Shown here in pieces: positions 1 through 8,551 of a DNA stretch of 64,000 nucleotides (position 1 is its first letter; each line of letters begins with the position of its first letter). The notes beneath the pieces were generated by a model, which ran no database searches, had not been told where the DNA came from, and saw only the letters and a program-made list of their open reading frames with translations. Both the position numbers and the translations under genes were made by a program. The DNA is from Myxococcales bacterium. Lineage in GTDB: Bacteria; Myxococcota_A; Polyangia; Polyangiales; Polyangiaceae. The DNA is taken from NCBI GenBank assembly GCA_025355005.1, contig JANXLV010000367.1, positions 1-64,000 on the forward strand. The letters run 5' to 3'.

Positions 1-930
1 ATCGACACCGTGAAGCACGTGGAGCACGAGTTCTGGCAGGTGTTCACCGCGGCCGTCCGCGCGCGTCTCGCGAAGCAGGGGAAGAACCGCTTCTTGATGT
101 TCGGCGAGTCGTTCGACGGCAACGACCAGCTCCTTGGCAGCTACACGGTGCCGGGCGAGCTCGACAGCGTGTTCTACTTCTCGCAGCACTACGCGGTGTA
201 CCGCGACATCTTCGTGAACGCGCACGACCCGAAGTCGCAGAAGGGCACCGACCAGATCACGCAGCTCTGGGCGCAGAAGAAGACGCACTACGGCACCGTG
301 CCGCAGACGGATGGCGCGGGCGTTGCGCCGTACAAGCTGCTCGTGAACTTCCTGGACAACCACGACGTCGCGCGCTTCCTCTCTGACGCCGCGGGCGACA
401 AGGATGCGCTCCGCAACGCGCTCACGCTGCTCGTCACGGAGGACGGTATCCCGTGCATCTACTACGGCACGGAGCAGGATTTCTCCGGCGGCAACGATCC
501 CGCGAACCGCGAGATCTTGTGGACCACGGGCTTCGACACCAGCGGCGACACGTTCCGTCACGTCGCCAAGCTGACTGCGCTTCGCAAGAAGTACGAGGCG
601 CTGCGCCGCGCCGACACGAAGGTCGTCTGGTCGAGCGCGCACACAGGCGCAGAGAGCGACGCCGGCATGTTCGCGTTCGAGCGCGCCGGCGGTGACGTCA
701 CGTCGGGCGGCTACGCGCTCGTGGTCCTCAACACGAACGCGAAGAACCGCGGAAACACGCAGGACGGAATGAAGACCATGACGGTCTCGCAGCCTGCGGG
801 CACCGTTCTCGTCGACGTGCTGGATCCGAACCCGGTGCAGCTCACCGTCGGCACCGTCGGCTCGCTGGCGGTCACCGTGGACGCGCAGAAGGCCCGAATC
901 TTCGTGCCGCAGGCGCAGGTGAAGCCGTAA
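1..930 (+). CDS. Alpha-amylase family glycoside hydrolase (GH13), 3' part
   Basis: The reading frame is open from base 1, so the 5' end lies outside the window; 309 residues are visible. The visible start reads IDTVKHV, which fits GH13 conserved region II, so the Asp at visible residue 2 would be the catalytic nucleophile. FGESFDG (general acid Glu, about residue 36) is region III and FLDNHDVARF (transition-state Asp, about residue 122) is region IV. GIPCIYYGTEQ is the usual segment after the last barrel strand, followed by a beta-sandwich C domain. The protein should hydrolyse or rearrange alpha-1,4-glucans; substrate and location cannot be told without the N-terminus. The next gene begins 11 bp downstream on the same strand. 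Confidence 0.9.
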   Translation: MDTVKHVEHEFWQVFTAAVRARLAKQGKNRFLMFGESFDGNDQLLGSYTVPGELDSVFYFSQHYAVYRDIFVNAHDPKSQKGTDQITQLWAQKKTHYGTVPQTDGAGVAPYKLLVNFLDNHDVARFLSDAAGDKDALRNALTLLVTEDGIPCIYYGTEQDFSGGNDPANREILWTTGFDTSGDTFRHVAKLTALRKKYEALRRADTKVVWSSAHTGAESDAGMFAFERAGGDVTSGGYALVVLNTNAKNRGNTQDGMKTMTVSQPAGTVLVDVLDPNPVQLTVGTVGSLAVTVDAQKARIFVPQAQVKP

Positions 931-941
931 TCTGAGCGGGG

Positions 942-1934
942 ATGGACCCGAGCATAACGTTTCCCGTCGTGATGCTCGATCGTGCGGTGCTGTTTCCGGG
1001 CGCGACCGTGGCCCTTCCGCTGCCAGGGCGCGGTGCCGCAGCGGCCAAGCACAAGAAGACCGGCGGGCTCGTGGCGGTGTGCACCGTGCGCGGGCCGATG
1101 CAGGGGCTCGAGGGCTTCGCCTGCATCGCGGAGGTCCGTGGGAGGGCGCAGGACGCTCCGAGCGGCGAGGCGGTCTACGTGCTGCAAGGTCAGGCGCGCG
1201 CGATGCTCGCAGAGGTCATGCTCAGCGATGGGTTCCAGGTGGTGGAGGCCGACCCCATGCAGGACCAGCGCGAGGACGATCCGCTCGCGTTCGCGCTGGC
1301 GGAGAGCGCACGCAAGACATCGCTCGAGATCGTCCATCTGATGAAAGAGCTCCCGCGCGAGGCGAAGGGGCCGATCGAGGGCGTGAAGGCGCCGTCCGCG
1401 CTCGCTGACTTGCTCGCGGCGAACGTAGAGGCGGAGCTGGACGAGAAGCTGGAGCTGTTGTCCACGCGCGACGTGCCCACGCGCACCGCGCATGTCCTGG
1501 CGTTGCTCGCTCGCCAGCTCGAGATCTTGCTGATGCGCGAACGCGCGAATGTGTGGATCCGCGCCGAGATGCAGAAGGAGGCGCGCGCGGGGCATCCGGC
1601 TCTCCAGACCGAAGAGGAAAAGCGGAGGTACGTGCTGCGGCTGCAGCGCAGATACCTTGCGACCTTGGTGGGAGCGGACGAAGAACAGGCGTCCGCACTG
1701 CAGTATCGGGGCGCGCCCAGCACGGCCTCGCTCGCCGCCGCAGCCCGCTCCCTGACCGACCCAGCGACCGCGAAGAGCGAGCCCGCATGGCGAAGTCTCT
1801 TGCAAGCGCTCGGCGTGCATCGCGAGTCGCTGTCGCATCTGATCGAAGAGCGCCTCACCGTGCTGCGAGAGAAGCAACGCAAGGAAGTGCAACGAGCGCA
1901 ACTGCGAGCAATCGACGAGGATCTCGCTCGCTAG
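942..1934 (+). CDS. Orphan Lon N-terminal (LAN) domain protein
   Basis: This 330-residue protein resembles only the N-terminal, substrate-recognising part of Lon protease. FPVVMLDRAVLFPGATVALP near the start matches the beginning of the Lon N-domain. Residues of about 150-240, including LADLLAANVEAELDEKLELL and a run of helices, match the Lon helical linker. Where Lon would continue into its AAA+ ATPase and Ser-Lys protease domains, this protein ends in a charged helix (about 300-330); no Walker motifs or protease dyad exist in it or in the next gene. It is therefore not a protease. It may bind unfolded substrates or act as an adaptor, which is inference. The ATG is preceded by a purine-rich GCGGGG. 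Confidence 0.75.
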   Translation: MDPSITFPVVMLDRAVLFPGATVALPLPGRGAAAAKHKKTGGLVAVCTVRGPMQGLEGFACIAEVRGRAQDAPSGEAVYVLQGQARAMLAEVMLSDGFQVVEADPMQDQREDDPLAFALAESARKTSLEIVHLMKELPREAKGPIEGVKAPSALADLLAANVEAELDEKLELLSTRDVPTRTAHVLALLARQLEILLMRERANVWIRAEMQKEARAGHPALQTEEEKRRYVLRLQRRYLATLVGADEEQASALQYRGAPSTASLAAAARSLTDPATAKSEPAWRSLLQALGVHRESLSHLIEERLTVLREKQRKEVQRAQLRAIDEDLAR

Positions 1935-1944
1935 GCTTCGATAC

Positions 1945-1956
1945 GTGTATTATGCA
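1945..1956 (+). repeat. AT-rich 12-mer GTGTATTATGCA, intergenic copy
   Basis: This is one of five GTGTAT-type 12-mers in the window. It lies 10 bp after the stop of the Lon-domain gene and about 165 bp before the Uma2 start. With the following C it is nearly palindromic (10 of 13 positions). It also contains TATTAT, so a -10 element is an alternative reading. Confidence 0.35.
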
Positions 1957-1981
1957 CTTTACCACATCCAGTCGACTGGCT

Positions 1982-2001
1982 GTCCGAGCGTGACCTCGGA
2001 C
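1982..2001 (+). terminator. Stem-loop downstream of the Lon-domain gene
   Basis: GTCCGAG and CTCGGAC form a perfect 7-bp stem with a 6-nt loop in the 186-bp gap between two same-strand genes. There is no T-run after it, so a rho-independent terminator is only weakly supported. Confidence 0.3.
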
Positions 2002-2120
2002 GGTGCTTGGTCGCTCATCCGCTGACCATGGTCGGACGCAGCGGGGCGAAGTCTGCGAGAACACGCGCGCTCTATGGCGGCACGCTGTTCGCCTCGTGCG
2101 GCGTCCATGGAGAGGATGTC

Positions 2121-2768
2121 ATGGCACACGCGCGATTGGAGTATCTTGGAGGCATGCGGGGTCGGTCGCTTCCGTTTGATTCGACGCAACGTGAGGACCA
2201 CTACGTCCTCCTGCGCGACTCTTCTTGGGCCGACTATGAGCGGCTCCTCGAAAAACGCGGCGAATCAGCTGTGCCGCGCATCACGTATCTCGACGGGCTC
2301 ATCGAGCTCATGAGCCCGTCGCAATCGCACGAGAGCATCAAGTCGACGATCGGTCGGCTCGTTGACGTCTTCTGCTTGGAGCGTGGCATCGAGGTCAGTC
2401 CATACGGTTCCTGGACGCTGAAGAACGAAAAGAAGGCGCGGGGGGCGGAGCCCGACGAGTGTTACGTGTTCGGTGATGTCCGGAATCCGCTCGTTCCCGA
2501 TCTAGCGATAGAAGTGGAATGGACCTCCGGGCGCATCGACAAGCTAGCCGTCTACAAGAACCTGGGTGTCCGTGAGCTGTGGTACTGGCGCGAGGGTCGC
2601 ATCGATCCGTACGAGCTTCGCCGTGGTCGCTACGTGCTGATGGAGAAGAGCAAGGCGCTTCCGGGGATCGACCTCGTGCAGCTGGCGAAGTTCATCGAGC
2701 GACCCCCTCCTACGACGAAGACGATGCGGGCGTACAGGGCTGCGCTCCGCAGAAAACGGCGACCATGA
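2121..2768 (+). CDS. Uma2-family (DUF820) putative endonuclease
   Basis: The 215-residue product has the Uma2 pattern: a YLDGLIELMSPS segment, a GAEPDECYVF segment, then PDLAIEVEW (acidic residues of a PD-(D/E)XK core) and the downstream K of DKLAVYKNLGVRELWYW. Uma2 proteins have a restriction-endonuclease-like fold; their biological role is poorly known and many genomes carry several copies. I chose the ATG at 2121 because GGAGAGG ends 5 bp before it; longer in-frame starts exist from 2007 but lack a ribosome site and Uma2 homology. Its stop overlaps the start of the amidase (ATGA), so the two are translationally coupled. Confidence 0.8.
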   Translation: MAHARLEYLGGMRGRSLPFDSTQREDHYVLLRDSSWADYERLLEKRGESAVPRITYLDGLIELMSPSQSHESIKSTIGRLVDVFCLERGIEVSPYGSWTLKNEKKARGAEPDECYVFGDVRNPLVPDLAIEVEWTSGRIDKLAVYKNLGVRELWYWREGRIDPYELRRGRYVLMEKSKALPGIDLVQLAKFIERPPPTTKTMRAYRAALRRKRRP

Positions 2769-4132
2769 CCGATCTTTCGACAGCGAGCGCCCGTGACCTT
2801 GCGGCCTTGGTTCGCGAGAAGAAGGTCAGCGTGTCCGAGCTCGTCACGCATTTCCTGGACGTCGTGCGGCGCGAGAACCCGACGCTGCACGCGTTCGTGG
2901 AGGTCCACGATTGGCGCGCGCGCAGGCGTGCTCGCTTGATGGACAAAGCGCTCGCGCGCGGCATGGATCGCGATGGCGCGTTCCCCGCGTTCTTCGGTGT
3001 GCCCACGGGCCTCAAGGACGACTCGCCGCTCCGCATGTCCTTCCTCCGCGTCGGGTCGCGCTCGCTGCGGTATGTGGTGTCGCCGTTCGACGGGATGCTC
3101 GCGCGCGCGTGCAGGGACGCGGGCGTCGTGTTCCTCGGCAAGCTCGCCACGAGCGAGATGACGATCCTCCCGTTCGTGCACACGGACCTCCACCCGCCCA
3201 CGCGCAACCCGCACGATGTGTCGCGTTACTCCGGCGGCTCGAGTGGTGGCTCCAGCGCCGCAGTCGCGAGCGGAATGCTGCCCATCGCGCCCGGCTCGGA
3301 CGGGGCGGGCTCCATCCGCATCCCAGCGGCGTTTTGCGGCCTCGTCGGCTTCAAGGCCTCGCGCGGCGCGATGCCGCATCCGTATGCGAAGGTGGACGTG
3401 TCGGGGCTCTCGACCACGGGGCCCATCGCGAAGACGGTGGAGGACGCGGGTCTCATGCTCGACGTCATTGCGGGCGATCCCCTTCATCACGAGACACCGA
3501 AGCCCGGCTCGTACCTCGAAGCGGCAGGTCAGGCGTCGCCGCGCGGCCTGCGCATCAAGGTCTGTATGACCTCCAGGCTCGCGAAGGTCGATCCGGAAAT
3601 CGCCGACGCCGTGAAGCGCGCGGCCAAGCTCCTGTCGCAGATGGGGCACGAGGTATCCGAGGCGCCGGAGCTGGACGCGGACGTGGAGACGTTCCTGCCG
3701 ATCATGCAGCGCATCTCCGCGAACGCACCGTTGCTGCCATTCTCTGATCCGTACTTGCAGGCCACAACGAGATGGATGCGCGCGGAGGGCAAGAAGCACA
3801 GCAACGCAGACGTGAAGGAGCGGCACGAAAAGCTGGCGGCGCGTGTGCTCGCTCAGTTCGAGGGCTCCGACGCCTGGCTCACGCCGACGGTCGCCGGCCT
3901 TGCGCCGAAGGTGGGCGCGTTCGAAGGCATGAGCGGCGAAGAGACGCTGCGCGCGGTGATCCCCATCGGCGCGTTCACGGCTCCGTTCAACGTCACCGGG
4001 CAGCCGGCGGTGTCGTTGCCCGCGGGTCGCTCGTCTTGCGGCGTTCCCATCGGCGTGCAGCTCGTCGGAAAGCCCGCCGGTGACCGCGCGTTGCTCGCAC
4101 TTGCAGCCGAGCTGCACAACGCGCTTGGCTGA
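2765..4132 (+). CDS. Amidase-signature family amidase
   Basis: The 455-residue protein is a full-length amidase-signature enzyme. The Ser-cisSer-Lys triad can be placed: Lys in GVPTGLKDD (about residue 83), cis-Ser in GGSSGGSS (about 158-160), and nucleophile Ser in GAGSIRIPAAF (about 182). The family hydrolyses amide bonds; the substrate cannot be read from sequence. Without neighbouring gatB/gatC genes it is unlikely to be GatA. Translation starts inside the Uma2 stop codon (ATGA overlap), and the frame is also open upstream to 2579 but that part only overlaps Uma2. The functional link with Uma2 is unclear. Confidence 0.9.
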   Translation: MTDLSTASARDLAALVREKKVSVSELVTHFLDVVRRENPTLHAFVEVHDWRARRRARLMDKALARGMDRDGAFPAFFGVPTGLKDDSPLRMSFLRVGSRSLRYVVSPFDGMLARACRDAGVVFLGKLATSEMTILPFVHTDLHPPTRNPHDVSRYSGGSSGGSSAAVASGMLPIAPGSDGAGSIRIPAAFCGLVGFKASRGAMPHPYAKVDVSGLSTTGPIAKTVEDAGLMLDVIAGDPLHHETPKPGSYLEAAGQASPRGLRIKVCMTSRLAKVDPEIADAVKRAAKLLSQMGHEVSEAPELDADVETFLPIMQRISANAPLLPFSDPYLQATTRWMRAEGKKHSNADVKERHEKLAARVLAQFEGSDAWLTPTVAGLAPKVGAFEGMSGEETLRAVIPIGAFTAPFNVTGQPAVSLPAGRSSCGVPIGVQLVGKPAGDRALLALAAELHNALG

Positions 4133-4173
4133 AAACTTGGCCGCGCGCGCCGGGACTCTATACCGGAGAGAGT

Positions 4174-5220
4174 ATGCGAACTGCTCTCCTACTGGGTGCC
4201 TTGGGTGTGTGCGCGGCGTTGGTCGCGTGCGGGGGAAAGTCGGCTGACGGCGGCGCTGATGGAACGACCATCACCGGGGAGCCGGGGGGATCGCAGCCTT
4301 CTGCGTCCGCGGGTGGTGGTGGCGGCGGCGCAGGTCCAGCCGTCATGCATCCGTCGCAGGTCGTAGGCACGGGCTTCACGCAGGCGACTGCGATCATGGC
4401 CGTAGGACCGAACCTGTACATCACCACGAAGGCCACCATGATGGGCGGCGTGCTGACGCAGAACGGCGGGCTCTACATGCTCCCGAAGGCCGGCGGGCAA
4501 GCGCTGCTTCTCGCGGCGGACCATCGCGGCGCCTCGTACACGGACCTCGCGCTGGACGCGAACGGGGACGTGGTCGTGGGGACCAGCGACGGGCGCATCA
4601 TGCGCGTGCCGATGTTCGGTGGCGCGGAGACGGAGGTCATGAACGGCGCACCGGAGATCGTCTCCCTCGCGACCGACACGACGCACATCTACTTCGCGCA
4701 CGCGAAGGGCAGCGTCCTCGCCATCGACTACACCGGCCACGCGCCCACGCTGCTCGCGACGCCGGGCTCCACCATCCGCGCGATGACCGCCGCGGGCGAC
4801 TCGCTCTACGTCGCATACGAGAGCGGCAAGACGGGCGGCCTCTTGCGCATCCACACGGCGGACCAGACCACGGAGACCGTGGCTCACACCGGCGTTGGCC
4901 TCTCCGGCCTGTCCGTGATGAACGACGTGGCCTACCTCTCGAACCAGGCAGGCGACGTGCTTGCAACGAAGGTGACGGGCGGCGCGACCTCGCAGATCGC
5001 GAAGGCGCAACCCAGCCCGTTCGGCGTGCTCGCGGACTCCTCCAACGTGTTCTGGCTCTCTGTCACGGGCGCAAACCTCTGGCACTCGAGCCACGACGGC
5101 AAGACCCAGGCGCCCATCGCCGAGGTCGCGAAGGCCGTCGCGTCGCCGCACGCGCTCGCCGCGGACAACGCAGCGATCTACGTCCTGGCCGACTCCCAGG
5201 TCGTTCGCGTGGAGAAATAG
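4174..5220 (+). CDS. Lipoprotein with predicted beta-propeller-like repeats
   Basis: The product is 348 residues. MRTALLLGALGVCAALVACG is a lipoprotein signal with lipobox LVAC, followed by a Gly/Ser/Asp-rich linker (residues 20-55). The rest is made of recurring blocks such as NLYITT, DTTHIYFAH, DSLYVAYE, SSNVFWLS and NAAIYVLAD, about 45-50 residues apart, as in beta-propellers that lack enzyme motifs. It is probably an outer-membrane or periplasmic sensor or binding lipoprotein; no specific function is recognised. GGAGAG lies directly upstream of the ATG. Confidence 0.75.
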   Translation: MRTALLLGALGVCAALVACGGKSADGGADGTTITGEPGGSQPSASAGGGGGGAGPAVMHPSQVVGTGFTQATAIMAVGPNLYITTKATMMGGVLTQNGGLYMLPKAGGQALLLAADHRGASYTDLALDANGDVVVGTSDGRIMRVPMFGGAETEVMNGAPEIVSLATDTTHIYFAHAKGSVLAIDYTGHAPTLLATPGSTIRAMTAAGDSLYVAYESGKTGGLLRIHTADQTTETVAHTGVGLSGLSVMNDVAYLSNQAGDVLATKVTGGATSQIAKAQPSPFGVLADSSNVFWLSVTGANLWHSSHDGKTQAPIAEVAKAVASPHALAADNAAIYVLADSQVVRVEK

Positions 5221-5260
5221 TCGACTCGCGTCGACCGTTCGCGGTGATAAAGTCCGCTCC

Positions 5261-6604
5261 GTGCAAGCGGAGTGGAGCCCCGAGTCCTGGAAAAACAAGC
5301 CTGAAGCGCAGCGCGTGGCCTACGAAGACGAGGCTCTGCTCGCACAGGCCACGACCGAGCTGCGGTCGATGCCGCCGCTCGTCACCTCGTGGGAGGTGGA
5401 GAAGCTCAAGGGCTTCGTCGCGGAGGCGCAGGACGGCAAGCGCTTTTTGCTACAGGGCGGCGACTGCGCGGAGACGCTCGCGGACTGTCGTCCCAGTGTC
5501 ATCACGAACAAGCTGAAGATCCTGCTGCAGATGTCGCTGGTGCTCGTGCACGGCGGCAAGACACCGGTGATCCGCGTGGGGCGCTTCGCAGGGCAGTACG
5601 CCAAGCCGCGCTCCTCGCCCACGGAGACCGTGGATGGCGTCACGCTCCCGAGCTACTTCGGCGATCTGGTGAACCATGCCGCGTTCGACGGAGACTCGCG
5701 CCGCGCAGACCCGCGCGCGCTCATTCGCGGATACACACGCGCCGCGCTCACGTTGAACTTCATCCGCTCGCTCACCGCCGGCGGCTTCGCGGACCTGCAC
5801 CATCCCGAGTACTGGGACATGGCGTTCCTGTCGCGCGCAGATCTGAATCCGAAATTGCGTGAAGACTACACGCGAATGAGCCGCGACCTGTCGAGCGCGC
5901 TGCGCTTCATGGAGGCGCTCGGTGAGACCTCGATCGACGACCTCACGCGCGTGGAGTTCTTCACCAGCCACGAAGGCCTCTCGCTGCACTACGAGTCCGC
6001 GCAGACACGGAGGGTCCCGCGTCGTGAGGGCTTCTACGATCTCACCACTCATATGCCGTGGGTGGGCGAACGCACTCGCGACATCGACGGCGCACATGTG
6101 GAGTTCTTCCGTGGCGTCGCCAACACCGTCGGCGTGAAGGTGGGTCCCAGCGCGAAGCCGGACGACGTGGCGGCGCTGGTGAAGGTGCTCAACCCGCAGA
6201 ACGAGCCGGGCAAGATCGTGCTCATCGCGCGCATGGGTGCGTCGAAGGTTACGGAAGCGCTCCCGCCGATCGTGTCCAGGGTGACGGAGTCCAAAGCGCG
6301 CGTGCTCTGGGTGACCGACCCGATGCACGGCAACACCATCTCGCTTGCGAGCGGGATCAAGACGCGCAACTTCGACGACATCCTCGCCGAGATCGAGAGC
6401 TCGTTCGACGTGCACAAGAACATGGGCACGCGCCTCGGCGGCGTCCACTTCGAGCTCACGGGCGACGACGTGACCGAGTGCCTCGGTGGCGGCATCTCGG
6501 AGGCCGACCTCGACAAGAACTACGCGAGCGTCTGCGATCCGCGGCTCAACTACCGCCAGGCGCTAGAAATGGCGTTCCTGATCGCACGCCGCATGTCGCA
6601 ATGA
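5261..6604 (+). CDS. Class II 3-deoxy-7-phosphoheptulonate (DAHP) synthase
   Basis: This 447-residue protein is a plant/Mycobacterium-type DAHP synthase. It condenses phosphoenolpyruvate with erythrose 4-phosphate, the first step of the shikimate pathway. Diagnostic segments are FLLQGGDCAE (metal-ligand Cys), RVGRFAGQYAKPRSSPTE (PEP binding), TSHEGLSLHYE, and WVTDPMHGNT with its catalytic His. Length and motifs are complete. Translation starts at GTG 5261. The symbol varies between genomes (aroF or aroG), so none is given. It stands alone, 40 bp after a lipoprotein gene and 1 bp before a convergent kinase gene. Confidence 0.95.
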   Translation: MQAEWSPESWKNKPEAQRVAYEDEALLAQATTELRSMPPLVTSWEVEKLKGFVAEAQDGKRFLLQGGDCAETLADCRPSVITNKLKILLQMSLVLVHGGKTPVIRVGRFAGQYAKPRSSPTETVDGVTLPSYFGDLVNHAAFDGDSRRADPRALIRGYTRAALTLNFIRSLTAGGFADLHHPEYWDMAFLSRADLNPKLREDYTRMSRDLSSALRFMEALGETSIDDLTRVEFFTSHEGLSLHYESAQTRRVPRREGFYDLTTHMPWVGERTRDIDGAHVEFFRGVANTVGVKVGPSAKPDDVAALVKVLNPQNEPGKIVLIARMGASKVTEALPPIVSRVTESKARVLWVTDPMHGNTISLASGIKTRNFDDILAEIESSFDVHKNMGTRLGGVHFELTGDDVTECLGGGISEADLDKNYASVCDPRLNYRQALEMAFLIARRMSQ

Positions 6605-6605
6605 A

Positions 6606-8120
6606 TCAACTCTTCAGCATCCAGACGATGATGAAGATGAACGCGAAGAAGCCCAGGACGAGCAGGATGCGCGTATTTCCTGGGCGCTTCATGGGGATCT
6701 CGTGCGGGTCAAGCGGCACCTCCTGCGAGGTCTCCATCGGCACCTCCGTCTTGCCGCGGTCGGACGCTAGCCCCTTCGGCGGGTCCGAGCTTGCGGTGTT
6801 GTAGACCATGCCGAGCGGCAACGTCTTCGTCTGCGCCTTGACGTCGGACACGGACGTCGGTCGCGGCGGCGCGTCCGAGGTCTTCAGCGTCACGCGACGC
6901 TGCGTGGTCCGCGAGGCGACGGGGAGAGCAGGCCCAGATGGCGCGGGTGCGGCTGCTGCGGCTCCAGCGGGCGAGATCGCGGTCTCGTTGTCCGGGTCGG
7001 CGGCTTCGTGCGTCGCGAGCACCGCAGCGAGGTCGAGCGGAATGGACTCCTCGGTGCGCTCCGAGGGCGTCGGCATGCGATCCGTCTCGCGGATCGTCTC
7101 TGGTGCCACCACGGCCTCCACGACGCGCGGCGAGGCAGGCTCATGAGGCGCGGTCGACTCATGGCCGAGGGCGGAGCGCTGCGTGGGTGGCGTCGGCTCA
7201 CGCTTCGTCATGGCGATGCTCGAGCGCGAGAAGGGCCGGAGTGCGCGGCGAAGCGCGTCCGCATCCTTGAAGCGGCTCTCCGGGGTTCGCGCGAGGCATT
7301 TCATCACCAGACGCGCGAGCGCCGGATCGAGATCGGGGGCGACCGTCTCGATGTCCTTCGCGACCTCGTCGCCCATGAGCATCACGAGCGTCCGCTGCGG
7401 CGAGCCTCCGTCGTAGGGATATTCTCCGCAGAAGAGCCAGTAGGCGATCACGCCAAGAGACCACACGTCGCTCTCGGTGCTTGCGACGCCGGACTTCCTT
7501 ACCTGCTCGGGCGCCATGAAGCGCGGAGTGCCCAGCACCTGATCATGCGCGGTGATGGCGAGCTCCCGGTTCGAAGAGCCAATGCCGTCCTTCTTGGCGG
7601 CGGCCCGGCTCTCCTCGGTGACCTTCGAGATCCCGAAGTCCAGCACCTTCACGAGCGAAGAGCCGCTCACGAGCTTCGTGAGAAAGACGTTCTCGGGCTT
7701 GAGGTCGCGATGGACGATCCCGCGCGCGTGCGCGTCGGCCACGCCTTCGCAGATCTGACTGACGATGGAGATGCTCTCTTCGCGCGGAAGGCGTCCCCGC
7801 TCCTCGACGTGCGCGCGCAGCGTCCGCCCCTCCAGGAACTCCATCACGATGTACGGTTCACCGGTGTCGAGCTTGCCCACGTCGAGCACCCGCGCGACGT
7901 GCTCGCTCTTCAACGAGAACGTGTTCTTCGCCTCGCGGGAAAAGCGGGAGCGGGCTTGCTCGTTCTCGCCGTAGATCGGGTTCAAGAACTTGAGCGCCAC
8001 GCGCTCGCCGAGCTCCACATGGCGCGCGGCGAACACGACGCCCATGGCGCCGCTGCCTATGCGCTCTTCGACGCGGTACTTGCCCGCGACCAGATCTCCG
8101 ACGGCGACCGGAAGCTCCAT
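6606..8120 (-). CDS. Membrane-anchored Hanks-type Ser/Thr protein kinase
   Basis: The 504-residue protein starts with a complete eukaryotic-like kinase domain (about 9-275): glycine loop IGSGAMGVVF, Lys in VALKFL, catalytic loop IVHRDLKPENVF, DFGISK and MAPEQ. A Ser/Pro/Ala-rich linker (about 280-480) follows. The last 22 residues (LLVLGFFAFIFIIVWML) form one transmembrane helix with almost nothing after it, so the kinase is a tail-anchored cytoplasmic protein without a sensor domain outside. It faces the DAHP synthase tail to tail. Substrates are unknown; a short alanine/proline-rich linker of this kind often carries phosphosites (inference). Confidence 0.92.
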   Translation of the reverse strand: MELPVAVGDLVAGKYRVEERIGSGAMGVVFAARHVELGERVALKFLNPIYGENEQARSRFSREAKNTFSLKSEHVARVLDVGKLDTGEPYIVMEFLEGRTLRAHVEERGRLPREESISIVSQICEGVADAHARGIVHRDLKPENVFLTKLVSGSSLVKVLDFGISKVTEESRAAAKKDGIGSSNRELAITAHDQVLGTPRFMAPEQVRKSGVASTESDVWSLGVIAYWLFCGEYPYDGGSPQRTLVMLMGDEVAKDIETVAPDLDPALARLVMKCLARTPESRFKDADALRRALRPFSRSSIAMTKREPTPPTQRSALGHESTAPHEPASPRVVEAVVAPETIRETDRMPTPSERTEESIPLDLAAVLATHEAADPDNETAISPAGAAAAAPAPSGPALPVASRTTQRRVTLKTSDAPPRPTSVSDVKAQTKTLPLGMVYNTASSDPPKGLASDRGKTEVPMETSQEVPLDPHEIPMKRPGNTRILLVLGFFAFIFIIVWMLKS

Positions 8121-8284
8121 TCCGGGAGCGAGGCTATCAGTTTTCCCGGTGTTTGGCCTTCCGGGCCTGGGGCCCGCCCGCAGGCCAGCCGCGGTCTATA
8201 GGCCATCGCTTGACGGATCACCAAACGCCCAGTAACACACGCCGACTCACGGCTGTCTGGGGCGAGAAGAAGGTACGCAGGTTC

Positions 8285-8545
8285 ATGGGTAGTCGAATGT
8301 CGTGGCCAGAAATTCGGCAGTCTGCCGAGTATCGTGGACGCTGGGTGGCACTGGACAACTGCAAGTACGACGCGAAGACCGCCCAGCCGGTCGAAGGCAG
8401 TGTGGTGGACGCCGACGAGGATCTCGTCGAGCTCTGTCACCGCATCAAGCAGGGCGAGAAGTGCCACTGTGCGATCCTGTTCTGCGACAGCGATCCGCGC
8501 GATCCGCCCCCTTCGTCGCGCCGCAGCTCGATTCCGCCGCACTAG
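8285..8545 (+). CDS. Small DUF5678-like protein
   Basis: The 86-residue protein contains WPEIRQSAEYRGRWVALDNC followed by VVDADEDLVELCHRI and a final strand CAILFCDSD, the pattern of small DUF5678-type proteins (a W/YRGKWVAL strand followed by a helix). Function is unknown. The ATG at 8285 follows AGAAGG at suitable distance; ATG 8297 is an alternative and an upstream frame from 8153 is open but has no homology. It is transcribed divergently from the membrane kinase (164 bp apart) and converges on the next gene with a 6-bp gap. The Pro/Ser/Arg-rich tail is probably disordered. Confidence 0.55.
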   Translation: MGSRMSWPEIRQSAEYRGRWVALDNCKYDAKTAQPVEGSVVDADEDLVELCHRIKQGEKCHCAILFCDSDPRDPPPSSRRSSIPPH

Positions 8546-8551
8546 AAGCCT

